DNA of 64,000 nt from positions 138,348 through 202,347 of the forward strand of contig VYZB01000278.1 in assembly GCA_013397455.1 (NCBI GenBank), in the 5' to 3' direction. A program made the translations under genes and the position numbers. Position 1 is the stretch's first letter. Each line of letters begins with the position of its first letter. A model generated the notes under the pieces. It saw nothing but the letters and a program-made list of their open reading frames with translations, was not told where the DNA came from and searched no databases. Shown here one piece after another: positions 13,001-28,000 of this stretch. This stretch comes from Crotophaga sulcirostris. Lineage: Eukaryota > Chordata > Aves > Cuculiformes > Crotophagidae.

Positions 13001-16000
13001 AACACAAACGCAGGTAAGTAGCGAGAATGCTGTCAAAATATTTATAAAGAAAGTAACTCAGAAAATCATACCTGAAAACAAAGTAATCTTGACTTTCTAT
13101 CTTCAGGCAAGTAATTAAACATAACAAAACATACTTTTTCTCTTGCCAGGTTTTTCCAGAAGAGAGCATAGGCAGCAGAAACTAGAGTGCATAAAATAAA
13201 GTAGTACAAGATACTGTTTCTTTTAAACTTGAGCTTCTTTTGCTGTTGTTTACCTGACAGTAACAACCACACCCCATCACTCTCTGATAATGCTGTAATA
13301 ATTTGTAGTAGGGCTTGTCACATGGATTGTATATCGACAAATTTAAGCATATAATTAGATATGTAGTTTGCTCTTGACAGTGTCACATCTACTTAAATGT
13401 AGTTAATAATGCTTGCATGTTTATTGAAAGATGCCTTTAATTTTTAAAGGCATATTCCCTGTCAGTGTGTATAAATAGGGTTCATTATGAGTGTCCTTTT
13501 CTAAGGTAGGCAGGTCTATGTTATGCTTCAATAGCCAAGACTTAGTGACATCAAGATAGACAGTGTGTATATCATGTTATTAAAAGCTGTCTCTTAGAGC
13601 TTGAAATAAACGGAGAAAGGATGAGAACTGTCTGTTCTATTGGACGCAGAAGAAAAATGAGCAGGCAGGGGGAAATAGACACCACCCTGAGGAACTGGGA
13701 AGTTTCTGGACTTGGAGGCCATAAAACATCCTTAGCAGTTTTTTTTTTCCCCTTTTCTCAATTCTGACTGGTGTTTTCTCACTTCTGGTTTTGTTTTTGT
13801 TTTCATTTAAGTAGGAGAAACTACAAATGTTTAAGAATGAAATACTGAAATTTGTCCAGCTTGGTTGACAGCTCACTTTTTAAACATTAACTCCTGGGCA
13901 AATGATGTAAAGCTTGTAACTTGGTTCTCTTCTGCTTTTGCCTGGGCACATTTTTTTAATTTAAATTTAAGCCAAGCGTTGGAGTAACTTCCAGTGTTGT
14001 CTATGATGTTTCACTGTTGTGCTTGCTTTAAAGTTCTGTTGTGTTTCAGCATGTGGTTTCAAACCACTTTCAGAGATGGTTTCTGAATTCTGCCCGCTGA
14101 GCATTTGCAACATCTGCCCTTGGCTTTGCCTTGTGTACTTGATAAGTAGGTTGTTCATTCTGTCTGGAAAGGCGTTCATGGCACTTAAGATAAACCCGTT
14201 TCATGCACTTAGTCAAAATAGGGAGGCATTGCAGTGAAACAGAAGTTACTCCAAGGTGATGTATCAATTAGTTCTACATTGTCATGTTTGCGCTTAGACC
14301 GTTTTGTCAAATCGCTTACAAGAAAACTGTGGATGACGCAGCCAGAAGCTTTGCTGAAGTTGAAATTTGTCTCCTTTGCCAATTCCATTTTGTCAACCAG
14401 GCAATGGAAAGGAAAAGATCTTTGCTTGATTTCTGGTCTTTAACCAGTATACCTAGTAAGGTTTCCTGAATGTCGCGTAACTGAATTTCAAACAAGAAAT
14501 TTGGATGTCCAGACCCAAACAGGCTCACTGGATAGTCCAGAATCTGGACCAGGAGTGGGAGAAGTATAAAATGTTGCCTCGGTCTCTCTGAAAACAAGAG
14601 GGGATGCACTTTGCCTGTGAAGAAGTGCAACCAACTTAACTATCTCAGGGTCTGAGGGCTCTCCTTTTGCCTTGTCCCAAGTCCTTGTCTCATCCGAAGA
14701 ACATCAGAGAAAGCAGGAGGCAGGAAACCAGAAACAGATAGTGAAACTAAGACTTGTGTATGTACAGTAGAGGGAATAAATGTTGTCCTGACTAGCTTGT
14801 CAATCCTGAACTTGGTAATTTAAACTGCTCTTTTAGTTTATGGTCAGAGGGAAAATCATCCGTTTTGATGCAGTAATACAACGTTGACCCACTTCCGTAC
14901 TCGGTTTTCATCTTCAGTACTTAACATAGGGCAGTACTCTACCTGCTGACATTGTACTAAACACACATTATATGCACCACATATATAACAGTTTGGGTTT
15001 CATGATGTTTTCAGAATCAATTTTCATTTGATTTTCAGTTAGTATTGTACATATGTTCTTCTCAGTGTCCAGTAAGCTTAAGAACCATTATTTGACTTAA
15101 GCTTTATCTCTACAGAGATAGGTTTTGCCATGAGAAAACTTCTGCAGAATCTTACAAATCTCATGGATAGACCAAAGCATTTCTCAACCAGTGCTCCTGG
15201 TTTGCTCATCTTGTCCAGAGCAGCCTAATTATATTTTTGGCAGTGATCTAAATGTAATATAAACACTATCCTTAGTCAAAAAAGCATATAGTCTTCACTA
15301 GAGAGGGAGGGTTTGATGGGTTTGATATATTTTTTTTATTTGTTTCATCCTCTGACTCTTCGAGCTCTCACATGAAAAGAATAACTGCTGTTGGAGTAAC
15401 AGAATTATTGAGGAAATTCTTAGAACTGACTTGCATCCTTGTACTCAACACCTTCAGTGAAAAATATTTTCAGAAGAAAATCATTCAAGTTCTGTTTGTT
15501 ACTTGTGGTAGGAGAGGTGAAATAGTAATAAGTCATAAAACATTCATAGGGCTAAAACCCTGCCATTAAATCTGTAGGGAAGAAAATAAGCACCTTTCAT
15601 GTTTTGTTGTTGTTATTGTTTGTTACTGACTGTATTTTTCATCCTCTTTATGGGCTTATTTCGCCCACAACTCTCTTTCCAAGTAGGTATTTTCAGGGAA
15701 TTTGGTGGTGCGAGATGCGTGCACAACATAGTGAAGTATCCCCAGTGCCGGCAGCATGCCCTGATGATCATCCAGCAGTTGGTGTTATCACCTAGTGGAG
15801 AAGATGATATGGGCACCTTGTTGGGACTGATGCACTCAGCTCCACCTACGGAACTGCAGCTGAAAACGGATATCCTAAGGGTAAATGAAGTACTGCTCAG
15901 GCCTCTTGCTCCTAAGCCACTTTTTAAAAATGAGAACACTGAGAAGGGGATTGGATTGAATGGAGGGTGTTTAGCTACCGAATGTAGATTGTCTCTGGGG

Positions 16001-19000
16001 TTAAAATGTTAGATTTGATGCATGATTTTTATTTTCTTCCATCTGTCCATGGCATGTTTCAGAATCAGAGATGAAATCTAGTGAGTATGCGTTTTAGCAT
16101 CATCACTTGTAATCAGCTTCAGTGCATAGGAAATGAGGTTCTACAGTTATGATAACCTCCCCCAGCAGAGGGGAATGCGAATGCATGGGGGGAGGGAAAG
16201 CAAGCGTGTCACACAAGTTTATTTTCAGTGCTGGCTTCTGTTTTCCTGTGGCACTTACTTTATTTTACCAATTTGTTAGTTAGAAATGCTGAATTAGTTA
16301 TTAGAAATGTAAGTTGGACTGACCATAGTAGAAGATAAAGCCAAAGAACTTACTTGCTTGAGCAAAATAGTGGAAAGGTAGGAAAGTAAGACTGTGACTG
16401 GAGGAGAAAGAGAGAAGGCTCTTACCTGTTTTCTGTTGCGTTAGGTTTTTGGATGCTAATCTAGACCCACAATTTCTTCTCAGAATAGCTAATGTTATTT
16501 TTGTAAATTGACATAATACTGTTATTTTAGGGTAGAAAAGCTGAGGCAAGTAGTAATGAGTAAATGACTCTTACCGGAGAGAACACTGAGCCATCTAGGT
16601 TCATCTCTGTTAAAAGGAGCTGTAATAATTCTCTGGCAGATGGGCAGCTTCGTATTATTGCAAAAGACAGAAAGGAAAGCTAGTAATAAAATGATTCATT
16701 TGACCTGTTTTGTCTGTCAGGGTTTTCAGTCCTTTTTGAGCATGTCTCATGAACAATACTGAAGCGGAGAGAAAGGATGTTGCAGTTACCCAACGTATTT
16801 AACACCCCAAGTTTCTACCCTTCATCTGACCTGATGTATTTGTCTTCCATCGGTCCTGTTTGCAGAAGTTTTGGTTGTGGAACTGGGAGCCTGGAATGGT
16901 GCAGTGATGTGTCCCTTACTGTTTATCCAGGTTTAGGAGGAAATGAGATCCTACCTTCAAAGGAAAGGCAGTCTCACTGTTTCATTGCCTGTTTTCTGAG
17001 TGCTTAAAAAAAAAAAAAGCATGATTCTGAAGAAGTAAACTCTCAGTCATGAAAGATTCTCCCCACCTCCCTAGCCTATTTTTCTGTATCAGTAACATTT
17101 TTCTGTTATATGTGATGCTTTGTGTGGAGAGACTTTTTCTTCTGTGTTCCTTATTCACATGTGGGTCAAACTCCCTATGAGGAGCTGGATTTTTTTTGTT
17201 TTTCATTGGGTGGATGGGCTTCTCCATCCCCTGATTTCACAGATAAGTTAATATTATTCTGTAGGTACCCGATTCATGTAGTTTGTGCTGTTTATACTGA
17301 GAGTTTGCATTTGTTTAGGAAGTAAGGCTTTATCCATGTTTCTTTCTCTGGGGCTTATTTTTGAACAGCAATGCTTAAAATCAAGTTTCACTCAATTCAG
17401 AGTTTTATGGGTTTCATTATAAAGGAAGGCTAAAACTAAGTGGGTTGTTCGGACTAATTCTTTGTTGCTGCTGTTATCTTTGAGTGCTGTTGTGTCTTTG
17501 TAGATGCCAGGTGCATATGCATTGTAAATTTCTGTGTTAGGATGCTCCAAGATTTAGATTTCTCAGTGCTATAGGCAGTGGTTTGCCCACTTTTGTTCAA
17601 AATTTTGTGAAGTATGGTGGCAGAGTGGATTCCTTTCCAATAGTTATGTTCTCTGCCTTGTCACTAAAGGAAATAGATGGGGATTTTGGGTTCTGTTCTA
17701 GGCTTGATCAAGTCTTTTCTGTTGGTAGGTTTATTTATCTCCTTAGTTTCTTATTTCTAAATTAGAGTCTGTGCTTTACTTTTTCTCCCATTCTTCCTTT
17801 TTCATTTGGAGGCTCTTGAGGATGGAGATTCTTGCAGTACAAAGTTGATCTTTGGAGACTCCAGGCATTACCCATTTCTGACAAATGACATGAGGATTTT
17901 GCTAGAGTATCAAACAAAAGCGGTCCTACCTTTTTTCAAGCTGTTTGTAATGCTGCTGCTTTTTTTCCCCTTTCTTCTTTGTTTCTATTGTTTGTTTTGT
18001 TCATAGGCCCTGCTCTCAGTTCTGAGAGAAAGTCACCGCACAAGAACTGTTTTCAGAAAAGTTGGTGGATTTGTGTATGTCACATCTTTACTCGTTGCTA
18101 TGGAAAGATCTTTGTGCTCGCCGCCTAAGAATGGCTGGGAGAAAGTAAACCAGAACCAAGTATTTGAACTACTTCACACTGTTTTCTGCACATTGACTGC
18201 AGCAATGCGCTATGAGCCAGCCAACTCTCATTTCTTCAAAACAGAGATCCAGTATGAAAAACTGGCAGATGCTGTTCGATTACTTGGCTGCTTCTCAGAC
18301 TTGAGAAAAATAAGCCCCTTGAATGTCTTCCCTTCAAATACACAGCTATTTCAAAGACTTTTGGAGGATGACCTAATATCCCTGGATTCTGTGTCACCTA
18401 CATTAAGACACTGCAGCAAACTTTTTATTTACCTCTACAAGGTAGCAACAGATTCTTTTGACAGGTATGAACTTTCCTTTTTTTTTATCTTCCTTGTCCG
18501 GCCCCTCCCCCCCCCCCTCAAAATGATGTTCCTAAAATAGTTTTCTTCAAATATGTTCATTGCAAGCTTTTGTATTTCCATTTTAACCTATTTCTTTGTT
18601 CCTTCACTCCAGTGTCAAAATCTGACCAAATATTAATGTAGCTTATTGATGTTCTCCAGAGTATGCAGTGTTCTCTCTGATGCTGAATGTTTTTGTCATG
18701 GCAGTAATTAAGATAGAGATGTCAGTTTATGGTTGTATTTGTATTCAAGCAACCTGTTGGTTGACTGGCAGACTGGTTGCATTATCATACAGAACTACTA
18801 GGTGTTTATGCTTTTATTAAGTCAAATGAAAAATTGGTTGTTGAATGTCATACCTTAACTTTGTGTTTCCTTTGATATGGGACTGTGAAGTAGGTAATTA
18901 GATAATATTGTGACAAATTTAGAAACACAGAATCATTTAGGTTGGAAAAACCTTTAATATCATCGGGTGCAACCCTTAACCTAACACTGCTAAGTCCACC

Positions 19001-22000
19001 ACTAAACCGTGTCCCTAAGCACCACATCTACACATCTTTGAAATACCTCCAGGGATGTGGACTCCACCACTTCCCTGGACAGCCTGTTCCAGTGCTTGAC
19101 AACCCTTTTGGTGAAGAAAGTTTTCCTAATATCCAATCTAAACTTCCCTTGGTCCAACTTGAGGTCACTTTCTCCTGTCCTATCACTTGTTATTTGGGAG
19201 AAGAGACCAACACTTGCCTCGCTACAACCTCCTTTCACGTAGTTGTAGAGAGTGCTGAGGACTCCCCTGAGCCTCTTTTCTCCAGACTAAATGTATATAG
19301 ATTAGACATCTTGTTTTAGATAGATTGGCCTGTTCTTCAAAGTTCTAGCTAGTCTGTAAATTATTGGTTTTTAAATTTAACTGAGAGATGCTCCCAGAAT
19401 TAAACAAATGAAATTTAAATTATACTTGAGATTTGAAATGAACAGCAACGTGGGGCTTAAAGCTGATTCAGAATGACAACAGAACTTACTGAAGTATGAG
19501 TTGATGATTGACTTGTCTTAAAGTAGTTCTCACCCATAATTTAAGCTGCAAAAAAGTAAAACACAGGCATAAGCTTTGTCTGGGACCTTGGAGCTTCTGC
19601 ATCCCAGGTATTTAATGCATGTGACCCTGTTTTAGTGAGATGTGCAAACATGCACAAGGTCTGATATTTCCAGGTGTTGAAGGTGTGACTGAGTATGTTG
19701 AAATACTAATCAAACTGAAGAAAAAGCCCCCAGAACCCCAACCAACCAACCAACAGCAACCCCTCCGCCCAATCAAAAGCTGAATACAGAAATCAATTTA
19801 CTTGGTGCCATTTTAAAGTATTCTTAAAGCATTCAGGTAGGGGGATGAAAATGTGTTTTAAGAATGTGTTTACACATAACGTATAAGTTATAATGCTGGC
19901 TAACATTAGAGTATAAGGAATTAATGGGGTAAGTAAATTCTGTGGTGGTGTCCCATATGCTACCTCACCAAGTTCTTTGTTTTGCTGTCATCTTCAGTTA
20001 CTGCATTCTTCCTTGGTTTTTAATTTTTCTGATCATCATTCTTTGTAACTTTTACATTGATTTTATTTCTTACGTGTCTTCATTATACTTAATTCGCTGA
20101 GGCTTTACTTTCTCCTCTCAATTTCTGCTGTTTAACATTAAAAAATGTTCTGTTTTGCTAGTGTGGTCATATTGGTAAACCTCTGTTGAATAACGAACAA
20201 GCACTAGAGTCTCATGCCATACAAGAAGTACAGACTTCGTGTGTCCGTGTGTTTACCTGATGCGTGTCGTTCAGTAGTGTCCTTTATTGTCCATGTTGTT
20301 TCTGAAGAATGGATCCTAGTAATGATTTTATTGGACGCTTTTGTAAAACTAACAAGCTTATGGCCTCTGGTTTCTTCTCTAACCTCTCTGTCCAACCCTG
20401 TCTGTTTTGTCTGTAGTCGTGCAGAACAGATCCCTCCTTGCCTGACAAATGAGACTTCTCTCCCCTCTCCCTGGGGTACGCCAGCTTTGTCCAGGAAAAG
20501 GTACCGACCCTTCAAAGAGAAGTTAATCTCACTTCTGATTTCTCTCTCACTGTTGTGTTTCTTAGTTTGGGGTTTTTTCCCTCTCAAGTTGCTGTTTTCT
20601 GAGGTGTGCATTTTCACTTGTGTGTTTACTGGATTAAAATACGTGTAAAGGTATGTTTTGTAGTGTCTCCTGGGTAATGCTGCTAATGGATGAGATGAGA
20701 GATGTGTCCAGACTCCTGAAACACTTATGTTCATGTTTCAAAATCAGATAAGGGCCTAGTATAAGAAATGATTTAAGGGTGGTATACGTGACACCCTCAG
20801 AAGCAGTTCAGAGAAGTTCAGACTATGCTAGCAGATCAGTTAGTACAGCAGGATTTCTTTTTTTCTTTACTAATTTTTCAAGGGAAGGTAATTTCAGTAG
20901 GAAGGTGGATGGCTTGTTAAAGTGCTTATTTTTGTTAGTAATTGCGCAAAATAAAAAGTAGTGAATGAACTTATCAGTACTTGACTGCCAAATAATGTAA
21001 ATGCATGGTAAATTAAAAGGTTTGGAAAGAAAGCACAAATGGCACAATTCAGAAATCCCAGCATCCACTTCCCCTCCCAAACTGCTGTCTTATCTTATGC
21101 ATCTTAGTGTCTGGTAGATAATTTTTTCTTTTAAAAAAGAAGTTTATGGATTCAACAACAGTGTGACTTAGAGGCCCATGCAAATGATGAAAAGGAGATT
21201 TCTCCTGGAACCCTCAGGGAAGAGAGCAACGATTCATTATCAGAATATGTAGGTTAGGCAGAGATTTGTTTTTGAAGGCTAAAAAGACATTTGAAAGACT
21301 GTGGGTTGTTAGAGGTGCAGGTGCCGTGTATGGAAAAAGGTCATTCTTGCTTGGTGCATGGCTTGAAATATGCAATCTAGTTTCGTGTTTGGAATGCAAA
21401 ATATTTTGCAAAGGGAAGCAACCAAAGCTGCTGTTGGAAACTAGTTTGAAAGAAAATGTTTGCACTCGAGCAGGTTAGTAAAGAGAAACCTTTTCCTATC
21501 TTACTGAGTGATGTTCCCTGCGCCATGCCTAGATGTTCTGCAGGGATTGGCATGTACAGGACCACTTTCCCAAAAATACAGAATCTTAGACTGTCATTTC
21601 CTTTCTTTTCTTACACTGAGGCATTTGGAACAAATGTAGCAATTGTGGTTCACAGAGAAAAGCCTTAGCTGCCCAACTCCTTTCCTTCTCAATTATTCTG
21701 AAGAAACCTGAAGGAAAACAGGATTTCCTGGGAAGGTTTTTTTAATCTCTAGCATTATATCCCTTTGCTTTCCTACATTTTCCTGTTCCTCCCATGTGTA
21801 ACTGGCATGGCTCCTCAGGTTCACTGAATTACTTAAACGCACAGGTATGGAAAAGCTTGCAGCAGAACACGTGCAATGCCTGCCAAGCAGGAGCTGTTGC
21901 CAGGGTGTAATGAATAAGAGTGCTAGATGTGTACAAATATAAATCTGTATGAGTAGGTTGTTAGACTTCCTTTGTTTTTTTTTTTACAGTACTGAAAATC

Positions 22001-25000
22001 CACGCACTATTTTGAAAACCATGTAGTATAAGGCAAGGTAAAGACTGGATAGTTTAAAAAGTCAGTGTCCCTGTGGTGTACTTTGGTCAAGTCAGGTAAT
22101 CACCAGTATAGCAACGTGGGTACCTGCTGTGGTAAGGGAGTGCGCTTGACGTGGACCTTCACAAATGAAAAAGGCCTTTGGATGGCAACAGTTTGTGTAA
22201 GACTCAAAGCAAAAGTGAACAGAATGATGCTGCTGCCCTGGGTGACTTTTCAGATCCTTTCTGTAAAAGCATGTTGTCAAGTAAATAAAACAAGACAGGG
22301 CCAGGCTTTTCAAAAAGTCTGTTTGAGCAGCTGTCTGCTTTCTCACAGTTGTTCACGTTGTGTTTGTCATTCCTTGTGAATTCAGCGCCAGTAGCTGGGA
22401 TCTTCCTACTTTCAAAAGCAAGCAGTTTGGGTTTTGTAGTCCAACATTATTTGATTTTATTTTCTTTTTAAATGTCAGATACAGTCAGATTCTGTCAAAG
22501 TTGACTCTTCTGAGAGAAGTGTTTGCTCTTCACTTATTTTCTGTCTGTTTCCCTGGGATCTCCCTTGTTGCTGAGGTCTGATTCTCTGCCTTTTGACTCG
22601 TGGGACAGGTGCCTGACAGAGAGCTCTGAACTGTTTTTGCTAAAAGAACAAGCAGACACTGTGCACACAAATGATCCTTATAAGCAAAATAGCACCATTC
22701 TGGTTTTGATGCATGCAGCCTAGAAAAGTTTTGTACACACAGATATGCTTATATTCTCTCTCAGACATGTGTGCCACTTCTCAAAACTGTATTCCCCTGG
22801 GAAATGGTGCCGTCTAAGTGTTGTCTTTGTGTAAACAGAGTAGGTAGGACTCCTCCAGCGCACGCATTGGGATGGCAGTATATAGCTGTACTCCCTATTA
22901 CCTGGAATGCATTGTTCTTCCACCACTCCTGTCTAATTTGAATCAAGAACTACAGCTTTGCCAGTTGTTTGATTGCTGTAAATTTTGACAGAACAAAAAC
23001 TGACTTTGACAGGGTGGTTTTTTTTGTTGTTTGTTTTGTTGAGCATTTGCTTTGGGCCTCGCAGAGTGACGTAGAGAATAGGATGTAGCTTTGTAAAAAC
23101 AACGGCTAGAAGTATTTGAAAGTCAAAGTTAGGAGGGTGATCGCTCTTGAGGTATGATATGCAGAGGGTTTATCTACCATAAATCTTACTTTCCAGATTA
23201 AAATGGTGTTCTAATTCTTATCAAGAGTTATGCTTAATTATATAATTTGTTTGATTTTTTTGGTTGTTAAATTAGACAAATCTAATTTAAAAGCAAATTA
23301 CCTAGTCTTGACTGTATCCCCTTTTCAGTTTGTTGTATGTAATGTTGAAATCCAGGCCATTTGAGGACAGGACCACGTGCTTGCTTGTTAGTCATACTGA
23401 GCAATGGCTCGGGCTTTTGTTAGGCTCTCCCTGAACTACTGTGTTATAACCTCACAGTTTACCTAATGAGGTGAATATGATAGTGAGATCAGAATGCTTA
23501 GAAGTAAAATTTGTGCTTAAAGTGAACAAAAACTTGATTTTCAAGAATGTCTCAGGGAGTGGAATTTCAGTAGACTGAAGAGAATTCTTAAATACAAATG
23601 GATTTTAAGCTTTTAAACTGTATCCTGTAAAACTTACATTGAGATGCTCAATGTGACATTGGAAAGAGGTAGCAGTTTTCTTCAGGTGAAAAGCAGTGCT
23701 GCTGTTAGGATGCATGAGAAACAATTGCCTGTGCTTCAATCTTTACATTAAGACAGAGAAAAAGATTGAGATAACTGGTAATACTACCACAGAGAGATGT
23801 TTTTCTGCTGTTCTTAATTCCATTTAATTTTAAAAGAGGTAACGAAATCTTTCTCTACATACCAGATGTTTTAGTTGGTGAGTCTGCTAGAGACATTTAG
23901 GAAACTGATAGAGTTTTTAAAAACACTAGAAAATCTGATTTGGGTAGATTTTTTTTTTTGTTAGTGGTTGATTACAATAAAATTGCCATGCTGTTTCATG
24001 TTTGCTGTAAGTATTAGCTGAATGAGCATCAGTAATTTAATCTTTCTTCAAAATCTCTCTTTTAAAAAAGCGCTGTCTTTTGCTTCTAAAATACCATCTT
24101 GAAAGCATATGTTCAGTAAGCTGCTCACGCTGTTTGTGTGTCAAATCTCGTGCTGTAAGAAGAATGGCATCAAACTGAAACCTGCAAGAGTTTCAATGAG
24201 AAATACGTCTACAGCTCTCAGCACAAGTGGTTGATTCTAAGTCAGTGTGTCAAAGCCTCTTTTCCCTGAATCAGTCTAAAGCAGCTTAATATAAAACTGC
24301 ATTGCTGTAGCAGTTATGGATATACGGAGAGCGCACAGACTGCTGGCATGTGTGTAGCCAGAAACCAGCTTTCTGTGCCTTTCGGCTAATTATAGATTGC
24401 AGAAAGTTTTGTGATGGCCTGTTTTATAATCAGTTGTTAATGAAAAGCAAATGGGGAGAAAGGTATTCAGAGCTGAATTTATCCCCCAGAACAGGAGCAG
24501 TCGTAGCTTGCATGCTGCTGTTAGTGTACTGCAACCAGAATGAAAAGAGGGAGGCAGTAAAGGCAACCTTTAAGTTCTTCAAAGTATGCAGCTCCTGGGG
24601 AAAGGGCTTCTGAGTTCAAGCACGCTCAAGAAATTGAAACCCTTCCAGGTTGTCTTTGGGGAAACATGTCCAACAGGTTTGAGAAGAGGGAAGCACTTGG
24701 TCTGTTCGCCTGAGGGAAGAGAAAGGACGGGGGAGTAACACAGGCCAGTTGAACTTTACAGCTGTTTGAAAAAGGCAGAGCTCATAGACAGGTGTTGTAA
24801 CCATGGGATGTTTTCTGTCCTGCAGGCACGCATATCATTCTGTTTCAACACCTCCTGTTTGCCCTCAGAAAAACATAGCTGATGTGAAACTCCAAACAGG
24901 ACCCACATCCGTACAAAGCTCTGATGCAGTCATTATCCATCCTGGTGCTATGCTTGCGATGCTGGATCTTCTGGCCTCTGTTGGATCAGCTACACACCCA

Positions 25001-28000
25001 GAGGTAGGAAAGAAAATACTGCTGTCTTAAGCTTTGAAAGTGACTGAGGAAAAGGATGGCTATGGGAAACAGGAAAACCGATGGTGTCCTCTTTCTTTTT
25101 GCTGACGAACTAGCATGTTTCACAGACTAATTGAGTTGAATAACTAGCATCATAGAGGTGTGATAGAAATGGTTTTCTTTAATAGGCTTTGTTTTGTTTG
25201 TCTCTTTGAAACTCCTGGTAACGATATAAATTTAAAGAAATATTTGAAGTGACCATCAGATAAGTTTACAAGAACTGTGTATAATTCATTTGCCTTCTCA
25301 GTTTGTTCCTTCTCAAGTTGCGTGCTCTTCTTTTTTTCAGCATGCACTGGATCTCCAACTGGCGGTGGCCAATATCCTGCAATCTCTGGTGCACACAGAG
25401 AGAAATCAGCAAGTCATGTGTGAAGCTGGGCTCCATGCACGACTTCTACAAAGATGCAGTGCTGCTCTGGCTGATGAGGACCACTCGCTGCATCCGCCAC
25501 TCCAAAGGATGTTTGAAAGGCTGGCCTCCCAGGCGCTGCAACCAATGGTGCTGAGGTCAGAAAGATAGCCTTGAAGTCCAGTTGGGATCAGCCCTGCTGC
25601 CTGGGCTGTTGGTGGCTGGAGTGGTAGGGAGCATAAGCGACCTTGTGTGGTAGTGGTCACTTGGGATCCCATTTTATTTCTCATGAAATAAACTTTTGGC
25701 TCTTTAAATCAGCATGTAACCATGGAGACACTGGAACTGGAGGATAGGGGTGGAGGGAGAAGTGTGGAGCAGGGAAATCCGTTTGGTGTTTTGGGCAAGG
25801 GTTTTAAACTGAAAGAGGGTGGACTTAGTTTGGATGTAAGGAATACGTTTTTAACAGTGAGGGTGGTGAGACACTGGAATAGGTTGCCAAGAGAAGCTGT
25901 GGATGCCCTGTCATTGGAAGTTTTCAAGGGTCAGGTTGGATGATGCTTTGAGCAACCCAATGTAGTGAAAGATGGCCCAGACCACAGCAGATGGGTTGGA
26001 CTAGATGATCTTTAAAGGTCCTTTCCAACTCAAACCATCATGTGATTCTGTGATCTCAGCTGGAATAAGAAACTCAATTGTGTTGTCTCCCATGGATTGT
26101 TAACTGGCTGACACTGCCAGGACAGCTGCTCCGTTGACTTCAATGGCAGGTATCTGTATCAGAAAGGATTTTGCAAGGAGCACACTTGCTGGTAGTCACA
26201 TCACAGGGACTTAAGCTTCCCTAAGTGTAGATAGTGATAGCCCAGGTACCTCTAGATACAGATACTGTAGCTATCTGTAAATATAGATGTTGAAATGATC
26301 CCTCAGCCAAACAGGACACACAGATAACACAAAGCTGAGGTCGCTTACTTCAGCCTGTGATCTGCCTTTCCAGATGAGTTCAACTTGCTGAGTGCACATC
26401 AGTGAATGTCCTGATGTTCTCCTACAGGATGCTGCAGCAGCCTCATGCCAAGTCTTGGGAATTAAGAGAAGGGAATTGAGAACTTTATCAAAATTGTTTG
26501 ATTAGTTAAAATAATGCCAACTTTTGAGAGTACATGTTCAAAGCTTAAATAGTTTTGCATGGATCAAATGTGTTTCTTGTAATTATCCATTAGTTTATTT
26601 TCTTATTTAAAAGTTGTGTTTATTAAAAGTGATTACTGTCTTTTCTTAAAAAACATTATTAGATTTGGTGCCATTCTAGACAAAGAAATAGACAAAATTA
26701 TGTGTAAATTTTTTGTTCTCTTTCTTAGGGAATTTTTACGGTTGGGAAACCCTTTGAATTGCGGAGCTTGGGACAAAAAGCTGTTGAAACAGTACCGAGT
26801 GCACAAACCCAGCTCGCTGAGCTTTGAACCGGAGATGAGAAGTAGGTGCTGAAATGCTAGAAATATGCATTAAGAATGCCTCACTGACTTCCCCCAATTG
26901 CACACCTGTATGAAATTTGTAGATAAGCATCTATAAACACCTGACTTGGCCTCGGCTTTTTATGAACATGAAATTGTCAAAACAATTTGATTGGAAAAAG
27001 TTCTAAAAGCAGAAGGAATGTGGTACCTATCTTTAATATATATCCAGTGCAGTAATTATAACTCTTTTTTAGTGGTTTGCTTTTAAGACTTGTAGATCCT
27101 GAGTTTGTAGTTACATAACAGTTAAAAGGAAAAATATTTCTCTCTGATACTTTCACGTGCCCATCACATATAGTGTTTCTCATGGGTTTCATAAGGTGTC
27201 AGGTACAATAACTGGAATTCCTACACTTAAGAATAATTCCATTTATTTCAGCTAGACTCAAGAACCTGGCTCGTCCTTAGCATCACTAGTAATGAGAAAG
27301 GAATAGAATTAATTAAAAAGAACAAGAAAGCACAGTTTATTTAATCTGGCAAAATCTTAATGTAATAATCGTTTCTCTTATTAAGAGGTAGAATTTGAGG
27401 TTGGAACACCCAGTCTTAATTATTTAAAGTTCAACAGTCTCTTCTTAATTATTTGTTAACTTCTCACGGTAAATATTTGCAATGGTTTACTCATTGCTTC
27501 CTTTCAATATGCTTACTTTTCTAGTAAAATATAAAATTGAAATATAGATAGAATATGTTAAGCATGTGTTGAGTTATGAGGGCATAGTAACTTAAAAATT
27601 TTCAAGAATAAGGACAGACTTACATTGGCTTTTCTTTTGTTTTTTTAAAAAAAAAGAGAAGGGTGGAGAGGGACGCCATGACAACTCAGTTTGTTTTAGT
27701 CCTGGAATTAACACTGTGGGAAGGTATTCAATGTATTTTGATAGGATATTCACAAGATATTGCTAGATTATAGATACACATTCATACGTGTATGCAGTGG
27801 AAATTTTCTGTGTACCTTTTTTGTGGTATCGTTTCATGGAAGTTCATCAGGGGGATGAACAATACTTCATATTCTGTCAGCAATTATGCGTCAGCTCTGA
27901 TGTTCACACTGGGAAGTTACATCTGTTTCTCAGCCATTTAATGAATCAGTTGATAAACTGCACTGAATGTCTGTAACAGATGGATTCCTCCAGCTGATCT

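Noticed and set aside
20204..20734. 176-codon minus-strand open frame overlapping exon 8
   Set aside because: It lies antisense to a proven exon and flanking intron, has no recognisable domain, and shows lysine/threonine-rich chance composition.
26842..26846. Alternative donor four bases downstream of exon 11
   Set aside because: It would break the frame with exon 12, while the chosen donor gtaggt keeps phase and the family sequence.
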